In this document: piece by piece, positions 24,501 to 36,214 of the stretch | How the letters are laid out: every line of letters begins with the position of its first letter | Position numbering within the stretch: the first letter of the stretch is position 1 | From: Anseranas semipalmata | Taxonomy: Eukaryota; Chordata; Aves; Anseriformes; Anseranatidae | DNA length: 64,000 nucleotides | Direction: 5' to 3' | NCBI GenBank assembly: GCA_013399115.1 | Contig: VXAA01002152.1 | Location: 69,680-133,679 of the forward strand | Made by a program: the position numbers and the translations under genes | Notes under the pieces: generated by a model | The model's database searches: none | Seen by the model: only the letters and a program-made list of their open reading frames with translations | Told to the model about the DNA's origin: nothing

Positions 24501-25016
24501 CAAGGGTTATTCCAAATATGCTATGTCACCCACCAAAATATGGAAACCTGCAGAGCTATTCTGTTATACATCAACTGTTCAGGAGTCAAGCACATAGACG
24601 AATTCACCAGCATTGCAACAGGAGATGGATTCTTGCAGCATAAGCACTGGAACTGAAAAGCCAGGCTTCTTGGGTAACCCCAAACAAGCTTCAAACCCCT
24701 GTCCCTCAGTGGTCTGTCCAGGGCAGCACATCCTCAACCTGTAGGGGTGCCGAGAGGCACTAATGTTCCCGACACTACAATACTGACAGCACCGTGCGGC
24801 CAAGCTGGCAGCACAAATATCATGGGACCACCATGGAATGCCCCAGTCCTGCGTGCACAACACAGTACTTACTTGTTAACTACCCTTCTTTCAAATAGCA
24901 TCATAATGATTTAGCAATCCAGTCTCATTTCTGTCTATTTATTCTGCCACTTTCTGCTGTGCTCCAGAGGCCTCTGTATATAATCAAGCCACAAACATGT
25001 TTTGCTTTGTTTTCAA
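21551..25016. other. Noncoding stretch; holds the longest open frame, not a gene
   Basis: The 154-codon frame at 22711-23175 (plus) is the longest in the window. It has no domain that I recognise, no codon periodicity I could see and no splice or start context. An 18-base exact duplication links 23200-23217 and 23541-23558. A T11 run lies at 23277-23287. Confidence 0.5.
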
Positions 25017-25049
25017 TTTTTCTTTAATAATTGTTTTTCTTTAATAATT
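25017..25049. repeat. 17-bp tandem duplication
   Basis: The 16-mer tttttctttaataatt occurs at 25017-25032 and again at 25034-25049, giving a 17-bp period with two exact copies. This is a recent slippage-type or short-patch duplication in AT-rich DNA. Confidence 0.9.
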
Positions 25050-25129
25050 ATTTCCTGACTAGCTTTAAACAAAGAAAAATCTCATATAGGCACAGACATG
25101 TACACACAAAGAAACCAGTGTTAAGTGTA

Positions 25130-25142
25130 TTTTTTTTTTTTT
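25130..25142. repeat. Poly-T run (T13)
   Basis: Thirteen T residues on the plus strand. If this is a retroelement tail, the element would be on the minus strand to the right, but I do not recognise one there. Confidence 0.9.
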
Positions 25143-25380
25143 GAAAGGACTGTTCAGTTATCAGATATTGTAAGTAAAATCATTGCAAAAATATCCCCAA
25201 ACAGAGATGAGCATCACAAGGCACAGATGAGAAGAAATCATGCTCCTCTGCCACAGAAAACACCCACCTTGGAACTGAATTTCCTACCAACAGGAGAGCT
25301 CAAACAACATTTTCCCCTCGCACAGCCTGTTTGCGAAATCCTCTGGCATCTCTGGAAGTTCTGAATGGCGACTGGGCCAG

Positions 25381-25560
25381 GCAAGCAGGAGCAAGAGAAG
25401 CGCCCCCCAGCTCTGTAAGGTGCCAGGCGGTGGGCCAGGCAGGCACAGAACACAACCGGGCCCTGCTCCCCCAGGCAGCAGGAGGCTTTGCCTGCAGCAC
25501 GTGCCTGCGGGCTGGCGCGGGGCCGAGGACAACTGCCCCAGCACCGGATGCTACCGGGGT
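25381..25560. other. GC-rich patch (about 70% GC)
   Basis: By hand count 126 of 180 bases are G or C, with about 10 CpG. CpG observed/expected is roughly 0.45, short of the usual island threshold of 0.6. Open frames on both strands (a 144-codon plus frame at 25331-25765; 117-, 106- and 86-codon minus frames) are explained by the GC richness, because stop codons are AT-rich. No exon is assigned. Confidence 0.6.
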
Positions 25561-27633
25561 CACAGACCAACGGGCAAGGTTGTCGCGACAATTCATTCTC
25601 CTAAAGCTTGAACCATTCATGACAAAAGATAAAGGATGGTTTCAGGACACATTTGTAAAGCATCCCACTGCAATATTGGTTCTTCCCTCTCCATCTGTTT
25701 TTTGGGCTAATGGAAGGCTAGTTCCTCTCTTGGGCACTGAGAGTAACTGGCTCTTTGCTAGTTGAAGCTAATACTTCCACAGCATCTGTGACTCCACTAC
25801 TTATTTTATGTGGAACACAACAGCTGACAAGCATAGGGCTAAACCTGTCCATAACCTACCAAAGCAAAGAAATTTGCTAAAGTGCACCATGAGACGCTTA
25901 ACCAAACATTGTTCTTTCCTAAAGAAATGCTTGCATACAGGAATACATCACCTATTGCTGTGCTATGTAAGCAAGTTTCAATACTAAACAGCCTGGTGAT
26001 TTACAGATGCCCAGATTATAACAAGAAAGAGCACAGCTGGCTCTCGTCAGCACTAGAAGTGTTTATCAGAAGACCTTAGAAGTCAGGGGAGCCGCTACAG
26101 ATGAGCTGAATATACTGGTGGCCCTTTCATACAATATGTGAATTGTGAACTACAGTTATGAATTAGTCCAAATCCACGCATATTTTTGAATTTCATTGAA
26201 GTGTTTAGTATCTCACCATTTTAGCTGTATAGTTTTGATTTGAAAATTCAACTTTGTATTTCACAGGGAGGGAAGACAAGAATTGTTAATTTCCATTAAT
26301 AATTGTGCACTGAAAGAGATACTCTATACACATCTCTATTTCTGCTTTCTGTGAAGGATTTGATGTGTGAAATGTGACCATCCCAAACTCTGCTGAGAAA
26401 AAATAGCAGAAGCTAGACAATTGCAACTGTACATTAGAAAAAGCAGAAAAAAAAAAAAAGTGTCACATACATGGAATAGGTATTCACAGTGAAACAAAAA
26501 GAAAATGAATGTCCCTCAGTATATGGACTGATGATAGGTTTGCCATGATTGTTTTTTTCCCCCTGGAAGACTACGTCTCTCAGGAGGTGACATCCACTTA
26601 AGGGACAATGAACCACTATTTATATAAACGTCCATCAAGAAAAGTCTCTAAACAATTGCAAATATTGACTGACATACAGCAGATTAATTTGGCTTCACTG
26701 TCATTGGGATATATTGTAGACAGCTATTGTGGAATGGCAGATCTTTTACATTCATACTTGACACATCACAATTGAACATGGAATTTCCGTCAACAACAGA
26801 AGCGTTTAATAGTCACTTTGCTTCCCTAACAGAGACATATGCCTTCGTAATAACATAAAGACAAGCATATATTTTTTTTAAACAAATACTAACAGATTTT
26901 TTTGTCATAATACTGGAGATTACCTATGTAAACAGTACAATCCTATGTTACCAAAACATGTCCCTGTTTTCTCTACAAGGAATACCTCCAGTAGATCCAG
27001 AAACACAAATTTACATTCTGCTACAATCATTTAAATGTGATGAAACATCAAGGTCTATAACGTGCAAAAGCATTTTCCTCAGTTGCAAGAGCTACTTCTG
27101 TGAGTTTTTTTGTCTATTAACATGGCAAGTCCTTGAATTCAACTGCAAAGCAATTAGAACAGTCCCAAATCTAAGTGAAGAAAGCATCCAATGTCAATTG
27201 AAACAGGGCAAGACAGGACCGAGGGGAGCATACTGCACCCTGCTACTGCCTCTGAGCTAAAGATCGCTTGACCGGTACCTCTGCACCTTCACGGCTTTCC
27301 CTATAGACCTGCAGCTTTATAATCCGGGGGCAAACTGATATTCATCAGCCTCACTGCAAGACACAATGACTACAGTTCCTGTGACACAGGCAGGACAGCC
27401 AGATTCTGAATAATTAACACCTGGCTTTTGGAAATATTAAGTATGTATAATTTCTTTGACCTCCATACAGTTTTGGATGCTCAACACCTGAAAATCAGAC
27501 CATGAGTGGAAGTAAGAAAACAAAAACAGATGACCACTTTGCCTTGCTCCCACGTACCCACACCCCAGCAGTTTTAGCATTGTAGCCTTAATTGGCATCA
27601 CAGTCATATTCCCATCTGAGATTTAGAGGAAGA
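25561..27633. other. Noncoding stretch with an A13 run
   Basis: An A13 run is at 26447-26459. The frames seen (60-100 codons) have no recognisable domains. No mobile element is identified. Confidence 0.5.
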
Positions 27634-27645
27634 GTGTGTGTGTAC
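27634..27645. repeat. Short (GT)n tract
   Basis: About five GT units followed by ACACTAG. Confidence 0.65.
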
Positions 27646-27695
27646 ACTAGTGTTAAACAGGAGGATGTAGCCGCAGGAAACTGATAATCAAAACA

Positions 27696-27709
27696 TTTTT
27701 TTTTTTTTT
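27696..27709. repeat. Poly-T run (T14)
   Basis: Fourteen T residues bounded by AAACA and GTAATG. Confidence 0.9.
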
Positions 27710-29739
27710 GTAATGCATTTTAGCTTGTCATCAGGACTGATTTTGAACAAGCTTCAGAAATGTAAATCCTTGTTTTATTCTATTCACTTCACCCTTTCAA
27801 TCGCTCCAGCAGGAGAGAAGGAAAGTTGTTGTGAAGCAGGATAATTAGGGACTTAAACCGTAATTGTTAAGAGCGCCGAGCACAAAGGCAATACTAAGAC
27901 AAGCTGCCTGAAGCTTTTTTGGCCGTGGGAAGTGGCGTTACCAAGGTAATCGCTCTCAAACTGTCCTGCAAGACTGCTGGGGAACTCTGCACCAGGAGGG
28001 ATATGTAAGCCAAAGCGCATTTCCTGAAAAAGAGAACATGGGCACTCACTGACCATTTGCAGCATTTCCATCTTTTGTCTTAAATACGTATTTCTAGCTC
28101 GCTGCAAGTTGGAAAGCTGAGCTCATTGTGAACATTTAAGATCTTTCCCTATCACATCCTGAATCTCACAGTTGATTTGAAAATCAGATGGGGGTAAAGG
28201 AAAGTAACTCGAGAATCACTGAGACACTATCCAAATTAGATAAAAAAGACAGGTTGGGTATGGCCTATATATAAATGCTTGGGGTGAAAGTGCAAGGAAC
28301 CACACTTTTCCCACACCGCAGATAACTGATTTGCAGTACTCATGCTTTCCTGCATCGGCCCCTCGCAGCAGCCCCTTAGGTGCCAGCACTATTGTTGTGA
28401 GCTCTGCAGGAACACTGCCATCGCTCAGCCGTCCACGTGAGGAGGATGCAAGCCTGACAGCTCCTGCGCTCAACTCTTGAGACCAGCGCAGAGGCAGTGC
28501 GTTTAATTCTGGAGATCCACAGCAAAGCCCCCAGTCCTCACCAAGATGGCTATTACAGTAATCTGGGGCATCGCTCTGCTAATTGCTGCATCAACAAGCC
28601 AGGGTCGGGCCAATTCCTGCCCCACAGGTCCCACTCTGTAGCTGAGCGATTATCCTGCTACGGGGAGTGGACAAAAACACACACATGGTTTGCAAATGGA
28701 AGGAGAGGTCGTGCGAGGAAGGGCAGCAACAACAAAAGGGCAGATGCAGGTTTCCAGATGGGTGGCAGGAGAAGAGGGGCACAGCATGGCAGCAGCAGCC
28801 CTGTGCTGTGAACGTGGTGGCACGGCACGACTCCCAGCTGCTGGGGCATGCATTGGGACGCTGCAAGGGGGACACCAGAGCACAGGAGTGACTCTGCTGC
28901 TTGGCATCCCAAGGCTGCTTCCCGGGAAGGCACAACAAGGGTTTTCTGCACACAGTGTCAGCGTGCCTGCTCTGCTGTGTTTGCCACTTTCAGATAACTA
29001 TCACGCTCATTAACCCAGGTTATGAAAACAAACAAAAAAAACACAGAGAGAAGATGCAGTCTCATTTCAGATGTTTACGTTTGTCCCTTTTACACAAACC
29101 AAGCCGTGCCATAAAATGATCTAGTAGCCACTTAAAAGGTTTTCAGTTCATTAACAAAAGCAGCTGGAGATCCCATTTGCACAGGGCCTAAGGATATGGC
29201 TATGAAAAGGTGGAAGGATCTCCAACGTTTTCTCCTCCTAATGCCCTGTGTTCCAAGCCAGAAGTAACTGTCTTTTTTAATTGCATTTCCACGCTCAGGT
29301 TGCACAGGACATTTGTTGCAGTATGTTTTCTCAAGCCTACACATCCTAGTCTCAAGTTATCCATCAACCCTTTACCTCACTGCTAGAAAATACCTAATGA
29401 GCAGCTCTTCAGAGTTTTCTTTCTCATTGCAACCAGACATGAACCCCATGAAAGAGGGGATGCACATTTTAGAGCTAAGAAACCTGTGTTAATGACATCA
29501 GCTGCCATAACCCATCTCTTCCTAAATTTATACAGCCATGAAGCTGGCACCTCAAATTATCTCAGCTGCCACTATGACAAATTCTGCACACAGGGGTACT
29601 CCTGCACTTCCAGCACTTATTTCAGTTCAGTCCTTTAAAAGTTTGTATTAAAAAAAAGAAGAAAAAAAAATCACTAGAATGTAATCAAGTCCTAAAGGCA
29701 TTTAGAAGATATTTGAGTGTCTTCTCTGCCCACCTTTAA
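27710..29739. other. Noncoding; GC-richer mid part at about 28350-28990
   Basis: Several overlapping frames on both strands (28497-28811 plus, 28591-28953 minus, 28690-29013 plus, 28658-28951 minus) occupy the GC-richer part, a pattern of chance openness rather than one coding frame. A possible reversed MIR remnant lies at about 29455-29515 (attttagagctaagaaacc), too weak to call. Confidence 0.45.
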
Positions 29740-29754
29740 TTTTTTTTTTTTTTT
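29740..29754. repeat. Poly-T run (T15)
   Basis: Fifteen T residues. An A-rich tract with two interrupting Gs lies about 75 bp upstream at 29648-29670, so the pair could form an A/T inverted structure, though with a long spacer. Confidence 0.9.
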
Positions 29755-30240
29755 AAGTGGGAATGAGTATTGAATACAGTTTTCATACTTAAAGGTTTCA
29801 ACCCTATTGGATTTCAAGAATGGTAGAGACCAGGCAGACTAAACTGTAACCAGTCTTCATTCCTTATTGACATCTTTCTTGAAAAATGACAGTCCTTTAA
29901 CCTCAGAACCTTATTTCTCAGTGTGCTGATTAAATGAAAAGTCTGTTTTGGTCAACGATAATTATAGCAGCAGACCTCACTGTAACCTTTAGTGCATACA
30001 TTCTGCCTTGCACGGTGTGCCAATTAAGTGGCTGAGTGTCATTCCTTAGGTTCATCTAAAATTACATTCTCTCGTAAGATAAAATACTGCCAATACAATT
30101 TACAATATGAGCAGTGTCTCTTTAAATTTACCCAACCAAAATTTATTTCTTCCAGGTTAAAGAAAGGTTGAAAGAAAAAAGAATACCTTACTTTGCCAAA
30201 TACTCTTAAAATTGAAGAAATGCAAGTTGAAGACGCAAGG

Positions 30241-30380
30241 TTTGGGATTTGGTGTTTGGAAGATTTTGGGATTTGGAAGAGAGCCTGTTTGGGGGAAGGT
30301 GGTTTTTTTTTTTTTTTGGTCTGGGGTTTGGGAATTTTGTGTTTATTTGTTTTAGGAGTTTTTTGTTTGTTTGTTTGTTT
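30241..30380. repeat. G/T-rich strand-asymmetric simple-sequence block
   Basis: About 140 bases with very few C and A on the plus strand. It includes tttgggatttgg twice (30241-30252, 30265-30276), tttggaaga twice, a T15 run (30303-30317) and a (TTTG)n tract ending at 30380. The antisense 151-codon frame (30039-30494) reads Lys/Pro/Gln/Asn-rich protein only because of this composition. Confidence 0.85.
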
Positions 30381-31330
30381 CCTGGAGATTATCTTCCCTT
30401 CCTGCCCCACCCCGTGGAGCCAGCTCTTCCTCTGCTGCTGTTGTGCTAAGTTAAATCTCTCTGAGGTTCTGAAGCATTGATCTTTCGAATACACATGATA
30501 ACCAGTGTCTCAGTCCATATAATGCCTCTCTACCTCATCAGCAGTACTGTTAAGTATATTAACAAAGTTTTAGGAAAAACTAAACTTGCAAATTTGTGAC
30601 AGAGAAACTGAAGAACTCATCCACGCAAGGAAGTTGCTAAGAGTAGCCCAGGACATCAGCTCGTAGAGCATCAGTTTACTGAGCTCTGCCTCCCGCACAG
30701 GAAAGCCTAGAAAGTTTCTACCTGCTTGCTTCTTCCATACTAGTTTTACATCAGTGAAGTAGTGGAGGTCAATAAAGCATTTCTACCAGCTGCTTCTAAT
30801 AAGAAATCAAAGTTCGGACCAGTTATTCCTGTTTCACTTGACAGTGATTCGAGTACAATTTCAGATTTCTCATTGAACGTGCCTATTCTTTACTATTTAA
30901 AAACCTAATTCTTCAAAGATGACACATTTTAAGTAGCTTGCCGATAATTTTGTTAGGCTCTGCTCCACTGTTAGAGATTTTAGTACCTTTACATTTCTAC
31001 TCCATTCCCTACTATGCACAAAGAAATATAGCACTTTACAAACCCCTGAGACTGGAGTGAGAGCACAGGGAGCATCACTTCAGAGCAGAGCCCTTCTTCC
31101 AATACCTTATCACAAACATCAAACATTGGCCGGCCTTGTATGGATTTTCTGTTGCTCTCAGTTAAAACTTGGCCCTGCTGGCCTAGCAGATATAAAAATC
31201 CTTTTACATCCCTCTCTAGCAATGCCCCTTGCTTAGATGTTTCTCTCTTATTGTAGCCAATTAGAATAATTACATAGCATGACTTTCGTCAGCTTGGACC
31301 AGTTGCTGTTTAGAATGCCTTTATTCATGT
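30381..31330. other. Noncoding stretch
   Basis: No gene. A weak reversed MIR-like trace (cattttaagtagcttgcc) lies at about 30925-30945. Nothing else is recognised. Confidence 0.45.
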
Positions 31331-31430
31331 TTTTATCTCTGATCATTAGTATGACCTTATGTTTCAAGCATTTTAAAACCTATGAAGTAGCATAAGGTCA
31401 CATAGCTGATTTGGGGGATCACGACTCAGT
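31331..31430 (-). mobile_element. Probable MIR-like SINE fragment, reverse orientation
   Basis: cataaggtcacatagctgat (31391-31410) matches 'caaggtcacacagctagt' of the reversed MIR consensus, preceded by a degraded attttaaaacctatgaagtag. Only one block is convincing, hence the modest confidence. Confidence 0.42.
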
Positions 31431-31682
31431 AAGTGAGAAATTTAAAGAAATTTATGGTTGTGATCAATTACAGTGTAAAACCTCAAAAGAAGATTAAAAC
31501 AGCAGATACACAAGTTCCATGTTACTGAGTGAGAATAAAGGGCACTTGACTGCAACACTGAGTTAGCCAAATGTGAGCACAATTATGAACTTGAAACCAT
31601 TTTTCTATTGTTGAAAAAAGTGCTACGCCATCTTAAGCTTGAGGTTATGGCTTCTTGTGGCTAAGTCTTAACCCACCCACCC

Positions 31683-31683
31683 N
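31683..31683. other. Ambiguous base (N)
   Basis: A single N sits after a (CCCA)n-like stretch, acccacccaccc. It is the only ambiguous base I noticed in the window, and probably a consensus or sequencing uncertainty. Confidence 0.97.
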
Positions 31684-31989
31684 TTTACTCTAGTACAGTC
31701 CATCAATTTTAATTGATTTCATCTCTTTGCTAAATGAATTTGAAAATTACAATGTAAAGATTCTGCTAAACAAATGATTCTTGGTTTTGCAACATGCTGT
31801 TTTTTCCCCAATAAAATACTGGGTAAGCATAGGCAATTATAGCACTTGTAAATTCAGACTTGTTTTCCATCACATGGCATTTTTCAAACATTCTCCAAGC
31901 TCCAACTGAGAAAGATACAGCCATGTTTACAGAGTGCTACAGGTATCAAAGATAAAGTCATTCCGCTGTAAAAATACTTGAGCCCCACC

Positions 31990-32009
31990 ATTAACCAGTA
32001 CTGGTTAAT
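31990..32009. other. Perfect 20-bp palindrome
   Basis: attaaccagtactggttaat reads identically on both strands with no spacer. The inner AACCAGT/ACTGGTT halves resemble Grainyhead/TFCP2-type half-sites, but the spacing is not a standard one I can cite. No gene or element boundary is visible around it. Confidence 0.9.
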
Positions 32010-32932
32010 CCCACTGGTGCTAACCTTCTGCAGAAGTCGATATTCTTAAGTTTAAAATCCTTTGTAGTTTGAAATACATCACGGCACAACACACGCATGA
32101 GAGCAAGCCATCTCTCACCCAGGCTACGTATGTTAATCATAAGTGTGTTTAGTCCTCTTCCCCCACATATAAGTATGTAATTAATATAACAAACTGTGCC
32201 TTCAAACTTCCAAAATAAGATAAATTACCACAAAAGGAATTGCATTCCTATTTCATGTAACACAAATTTGTGTATACTTAAATGAAACCATCAGGTATGA
32301 ATCTGCAAGCCAGAGTAATCTCTTGCTCATAATCACGCTTGTTTTGAAGGTATTTGAGGGAACAATTTCACACGTGCTTGCACGGATATTCCCAAGTGCT
32401 CGGTAATAATCTCCTGACATCGCTGAGCAAAGCCAGCAGCAGTGCCATCATTTCACAGATCACATCACCACCAGTGTGGCCGCAGCAATAAGGATCACTG
32501 TCAGCAGCGCGATCGTTACGCAGCCCACGTGAGAGCAGACCAACAAGCACCAACCCCACAGCACAGCCAGGAGCCACCGCAACCTCTGCAGCAACCACCA
32601 GGTTTGCTCCCTCTCTCCAGCAAAGGACAACAATTCCCACTTCATCCCATGCAACTGGGACTGGAACATGCACTATGCTGATTTTAGTAACTGGCATTTT
32701 GGCACAAACATGGGAACGTCACAGAGTGAAGATGCGTGTTGTGTTAGAGCAGTCGGTGTGCCCCTGAAGCAGAACAGCAGTGGCAGAGGCCATAGCTTTG
32801 GAAATGCTCACATTGTCTGGCTTCCTCTCAGTTCTTCAAACAATTTACGGGCTTACTAGAGTTTTCTTTTCCCCTCTGTTCTCTTTGTTAAAGTCATTTT
32901 ACCATCACCAATATAGCATTCTATGAAGGCAT

Positions 32933-32948
32933 GTTTACCTAGGTAAAC
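32933..32948. promoter_or_regulatory. Perfect 16-bp palindrome with paired forkhead-like half-sites
   Basis: gtttacctaggtaaac is a perfect palindrome. With the preceding T it contains TGTTTAC and an opposed GTAAAC, the core recognised by forkhead (FOX) proteins, arranged as an inverted pair around CCTAGG. The palindrome is seen directly; regulatory use is inference. Confidence 0.4.
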
Positions 32949-34683
32949 TGAACAAAGAATAAGAAAGTACTGTGATGCCACAAAGAGAGGTCACACGGAA
33001 AAGTTACATCAACATAACATGGAGCATGCATTTCCTCAGAACTACGCTGGCCAGATTTCTTACTATTTTGATATTATTGCTAGACAACAGCCTCTGAGAC
33101 TTTGAATTGAATCACCAGTTTTACTACCATGAGAAAGTTATATATTACAGAGCTAGACAGCTGTGAAGTGATTTAAAAGGGAGGCAAAACCAAACAGGGG
33201 AAAAATCATTAATCATTCCAAAAATGACACAAAATAGATAAAGAACAAACTAATCAAGTCTTCCAACTTTGAAATCCCAGAATACAGTAATACATCCAAC
33301 AAGTTCACGTTTACCTACAGGACAAATACTGGCTCATATTCTATAGGTTTTTAATGTTGGCATCCATTCAGGCCTTAGGTAATGAGAGATAACATACTTC
33401 CATTTTTGAGCCCACAGTCACATCTTTTACTTCACATTACTATGAACACCACAAAACATCAACTCAGGGCTACAAAGAAACGCGAGCATTTGGCCAAGCA
33501 ATCCAAAACATAAAATAAATGATAAAAGAGGAAGATTTAGATAGTAACTTAGATATTGAGCTGTCCACTGTAAAGGTCTCTTTTTTTCCCCTCCCCAAAT
33601 GTGATTATTCCCATGGAAATAAAAATGAATTAGCATATATTAAGAGTTAAGAGATCTTAATAGAAGAACCCACTAAAAACATTTGAAAAAAAACACTCTC
33701 AATTAAAAAAAAAAGTGCTAATGGCAATATTTGCTGCATTTTTCTTCATTTCTCCATCTTTCCTTTGGCAGCGTCTCCACAAAGAGATGGAGACAATTTG
33801 GAACCATTTCATATCACTTCACACCCAGATAAATTTTCTTGATGAAAGCCAAATGCACATAAATCGTGCATGAACTGGCTGACATCCCTGCAGTTAAGAC
33901 ACAGTGACCACTCCTCCCCCTTCGAATCAGAGCAGGAGCTCCAGCAGCACTTTCTAGCAGCCTCTCCCATACCATCACGTGGGACCTGACCATGATGTTC
34001 TCAACATGACATGTCGAAAAGCCCGGTTTCCTACAGACACCTCCCAGGCTTCTTAGCCCACTTATCCCCTAGCACTCCCACTACCCGGTTCAGCCAGACG
34101 AGTGACATCTGGGCAATGCTGTTTCCACGGCTGACCAGCGGGTGCGAGATGTGCGTGCTCACTGACCAGCTGGCTGATGCCTGGCAGAGGTGACTGGGAG
34201 CCAGGATGTAGCTGCCCGTTCTCAGTGGGAACACTAATTGGCCTGTTTTCTTCTACCCAGCTGCTGATTTGCATGAAATTTGTAGGAACTTAAATATATT
34301 TGAGACACCTCGCTCTGCTAAATTTTGCAGCCAATAGGTAAAAGAGTTACAGTGGACTAAAAGGAAGAAAAAATAATAATAGATACACAGAACAAATGCA
34401 TGCATTTCTTCACCGTTGCAAACCTGGCTATATATGCCACCAGGGCTCACCATGCATCTCCAACTAGTTTTCAGTTTTTCTACCTGTGTACCTTTTGCCT
34501 TAATTACTCTCTCACACATGCTACCCACCCTTACTAAATCCTGACCTACCATTTTTCCCTATCATGACACCACCACCACCCCAGTTTCCAAAATATTTAT
34601 CTTTCCAATTCAATCAGGCTTGACATTTAAGTAGCAACTAGATAGTGGAAACAGATTAAAAACATACCATTAATAGAAGTACA
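32949..34683. other. Noncoding stretch
   Basis: No recognisable gene or element. A 10-A run lies at 33705-33714. Overlapping frames near 34011-34274 on both strands reflect a GC-richer 250-bp patch. Confidence 0.5.
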
Positions 34684-34706
34684 ATAATATACTATAATAA
34701 TATACT
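34684..34706. repeat. 13-bp period AT-rich tandem repeat
   Basis: ataatatact occurs at 34684-34693 and 34697-34706, giving about 1.8 copies of a 13-bp unit within an AT-only tract. Confidence 0.8.
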
Positions 34707-35809
34707 CCAAATTTATTGAAGTATCTATGTTTCAGATAGAGGGAGGGACAAATACCTATTAATCATGACACTATTCAATCCACAAATTCCCCACCTAACT
34801 GCATGTTTGTTATCCCACCATGCTGCCACTCATACAGCTGCAGCTCTTTGGCACTTCAGTATTACCTGCACTGGGCAGTAGTAACTCGGGAACAGCCTTG
34901 CGACCAGAAGATGAGTGTTTCATGGAGCGGCAGTCAGCATTTCAAGCTCCAAATCTTCCTCAAGATGACAGTCTGCCAGTATGGGAAGCTTCTTTCTAAC
35001 CCCCGTTCATCAAGGCACAGTTTATACGTACCGTTAGAAATAAATACCCCGGAGCTTAAGCCCATCATATAAGCCTATAGGAAACGCAACCCCAGGTTCA
35101 TGCCTATCACACAGCAGGTGTTTCCATAACATAAAATGTTTCTAATATTTCCACAAGACACAGTCAAGCATAAGTTTCCAGGATTGGATGAATACAAGTG
35201 ATTCTCTAGAGCTGATATGAGAAAGGAGGGCTTGTGAAGCTCATAGGGCTCACATCCGCTGGCTGAGACATGCAACAGTAGCTCCTTTTGTTATTCAAAT
35301 ATATAGCATAACTGAATGCAATTGCCAGATTGTGTCTAACAGCCTGGACAATTACAATAAGAGGAAAAATGCAGTTTCGTAAACAAATCAGTATGAAGAT
35401 ACATATGAGATGTCATAGCAATGGCAGATTTGCATGGTATTGTTTATAGGAATACTATGAGCGAGCCACGTTAAAAATACTGTAGAATATCCAGACGGTG
35501 GTTTTTAAATGACTAGCTCCACACTCTCCTCACAATAGGCATGACTAACATCACTGCTGTAGAAAAGGCCATATTCTCTCACTTCAGAAGAGAGAGCACG
35601 TACTCCCAACCATTACTTCTCAAAAGCATGACCTAGAGTTATAACAGGTCCTTGAAAATATCATCTCAGTCCTTGGCTGCCACCAAAAACCTGTTGAGCT
35701 ATTAAGAACAGAACAGACAGCAAACAATATTATACTACTGAATAAATCCATGCTTTGTCCAGACCTTCAGTGCTGTGTGCAGCTTCATCCCCCTATCTCA
35801 GCACGTGAA
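34707..35809. other. Noncoding stretch
   Basis: Nothing recognised. Frames are at most 89 codons and have no domain similarity that I can identify. Confidence 0.5.
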
Positions 35810-36180
35810 ATGTTCGAAGGACACAGCAAAGATGATCAGAGGTGTGGGTCAGCCAGGCAGTTTATGATCCTTCAGCCTGGGAAAGTGACAGCTGCAGGAG
35901 GAGGTGGCAAAAAACATGGAAAGCAGGATGGAGAGGGTGGAAAATGATGCTCACAGTCCCTTCTGCTATTGCAGACAGGGTCCAGCAAATGAAGCCATCG
36001 GGAGCCAGTTCAGAACAAACACACGCAGTAGTTCCTCACACAAACCGTGGAGATCTGAGCCAAACCATGCCCTGGAGACGTTTGAATGTGCTCAGGATGG
36101 TGTCAGGGAGCAAACGTACATGGAAGGGAGCCTGCCAAGTGCTGCTAGACAGACAGCGTACATCAAGGTCAGGAAATCCC
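35810..36180 (+). mobile_element. Ancient CR1-like LINE, 3' part
   Basis: Ordered matches to CR1-type LINE consensus are aaagatgatcagagg (35828-35842; 'aagatgatcagagg.ctgga'), ttcagcctggga (35871-35882; 'ttcagcctggagaa'), a middle part resembling 'aaatcatg.atgg..tggagaaagtgga', then agaacaaacacacgcagtag (36012-36031; 'aaacaaac..aggaagta') and gttcctcacac ('cttcttcacac'). The copy is long, in a single orientation and heavily mutated. It explains the 136- and 115-codon frames here, which are not reverse transcriptase. The segment to about 36180 may include the start of the 3' UTR. Confidence 0.72.
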
Positions 36181-36214
36181 CTGGGCTGAAAATAGTTGGA
36201 GAAGGGAAGCTACT

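Noticed and set aside
25331..25765. 144-codon plus-strand frame and three antisense frames
   Set aside because: Openness in at least four frames at once is explained by about 70% GC; no frame stands out.
30039..30494. 151-codon minus-strand frame rich in Lys, Pro, Gln and Asn
   Set aside because: The protein composition is a direct readout of the A/C-rich complement of the G/T simple-sequence block at 30241-30380.
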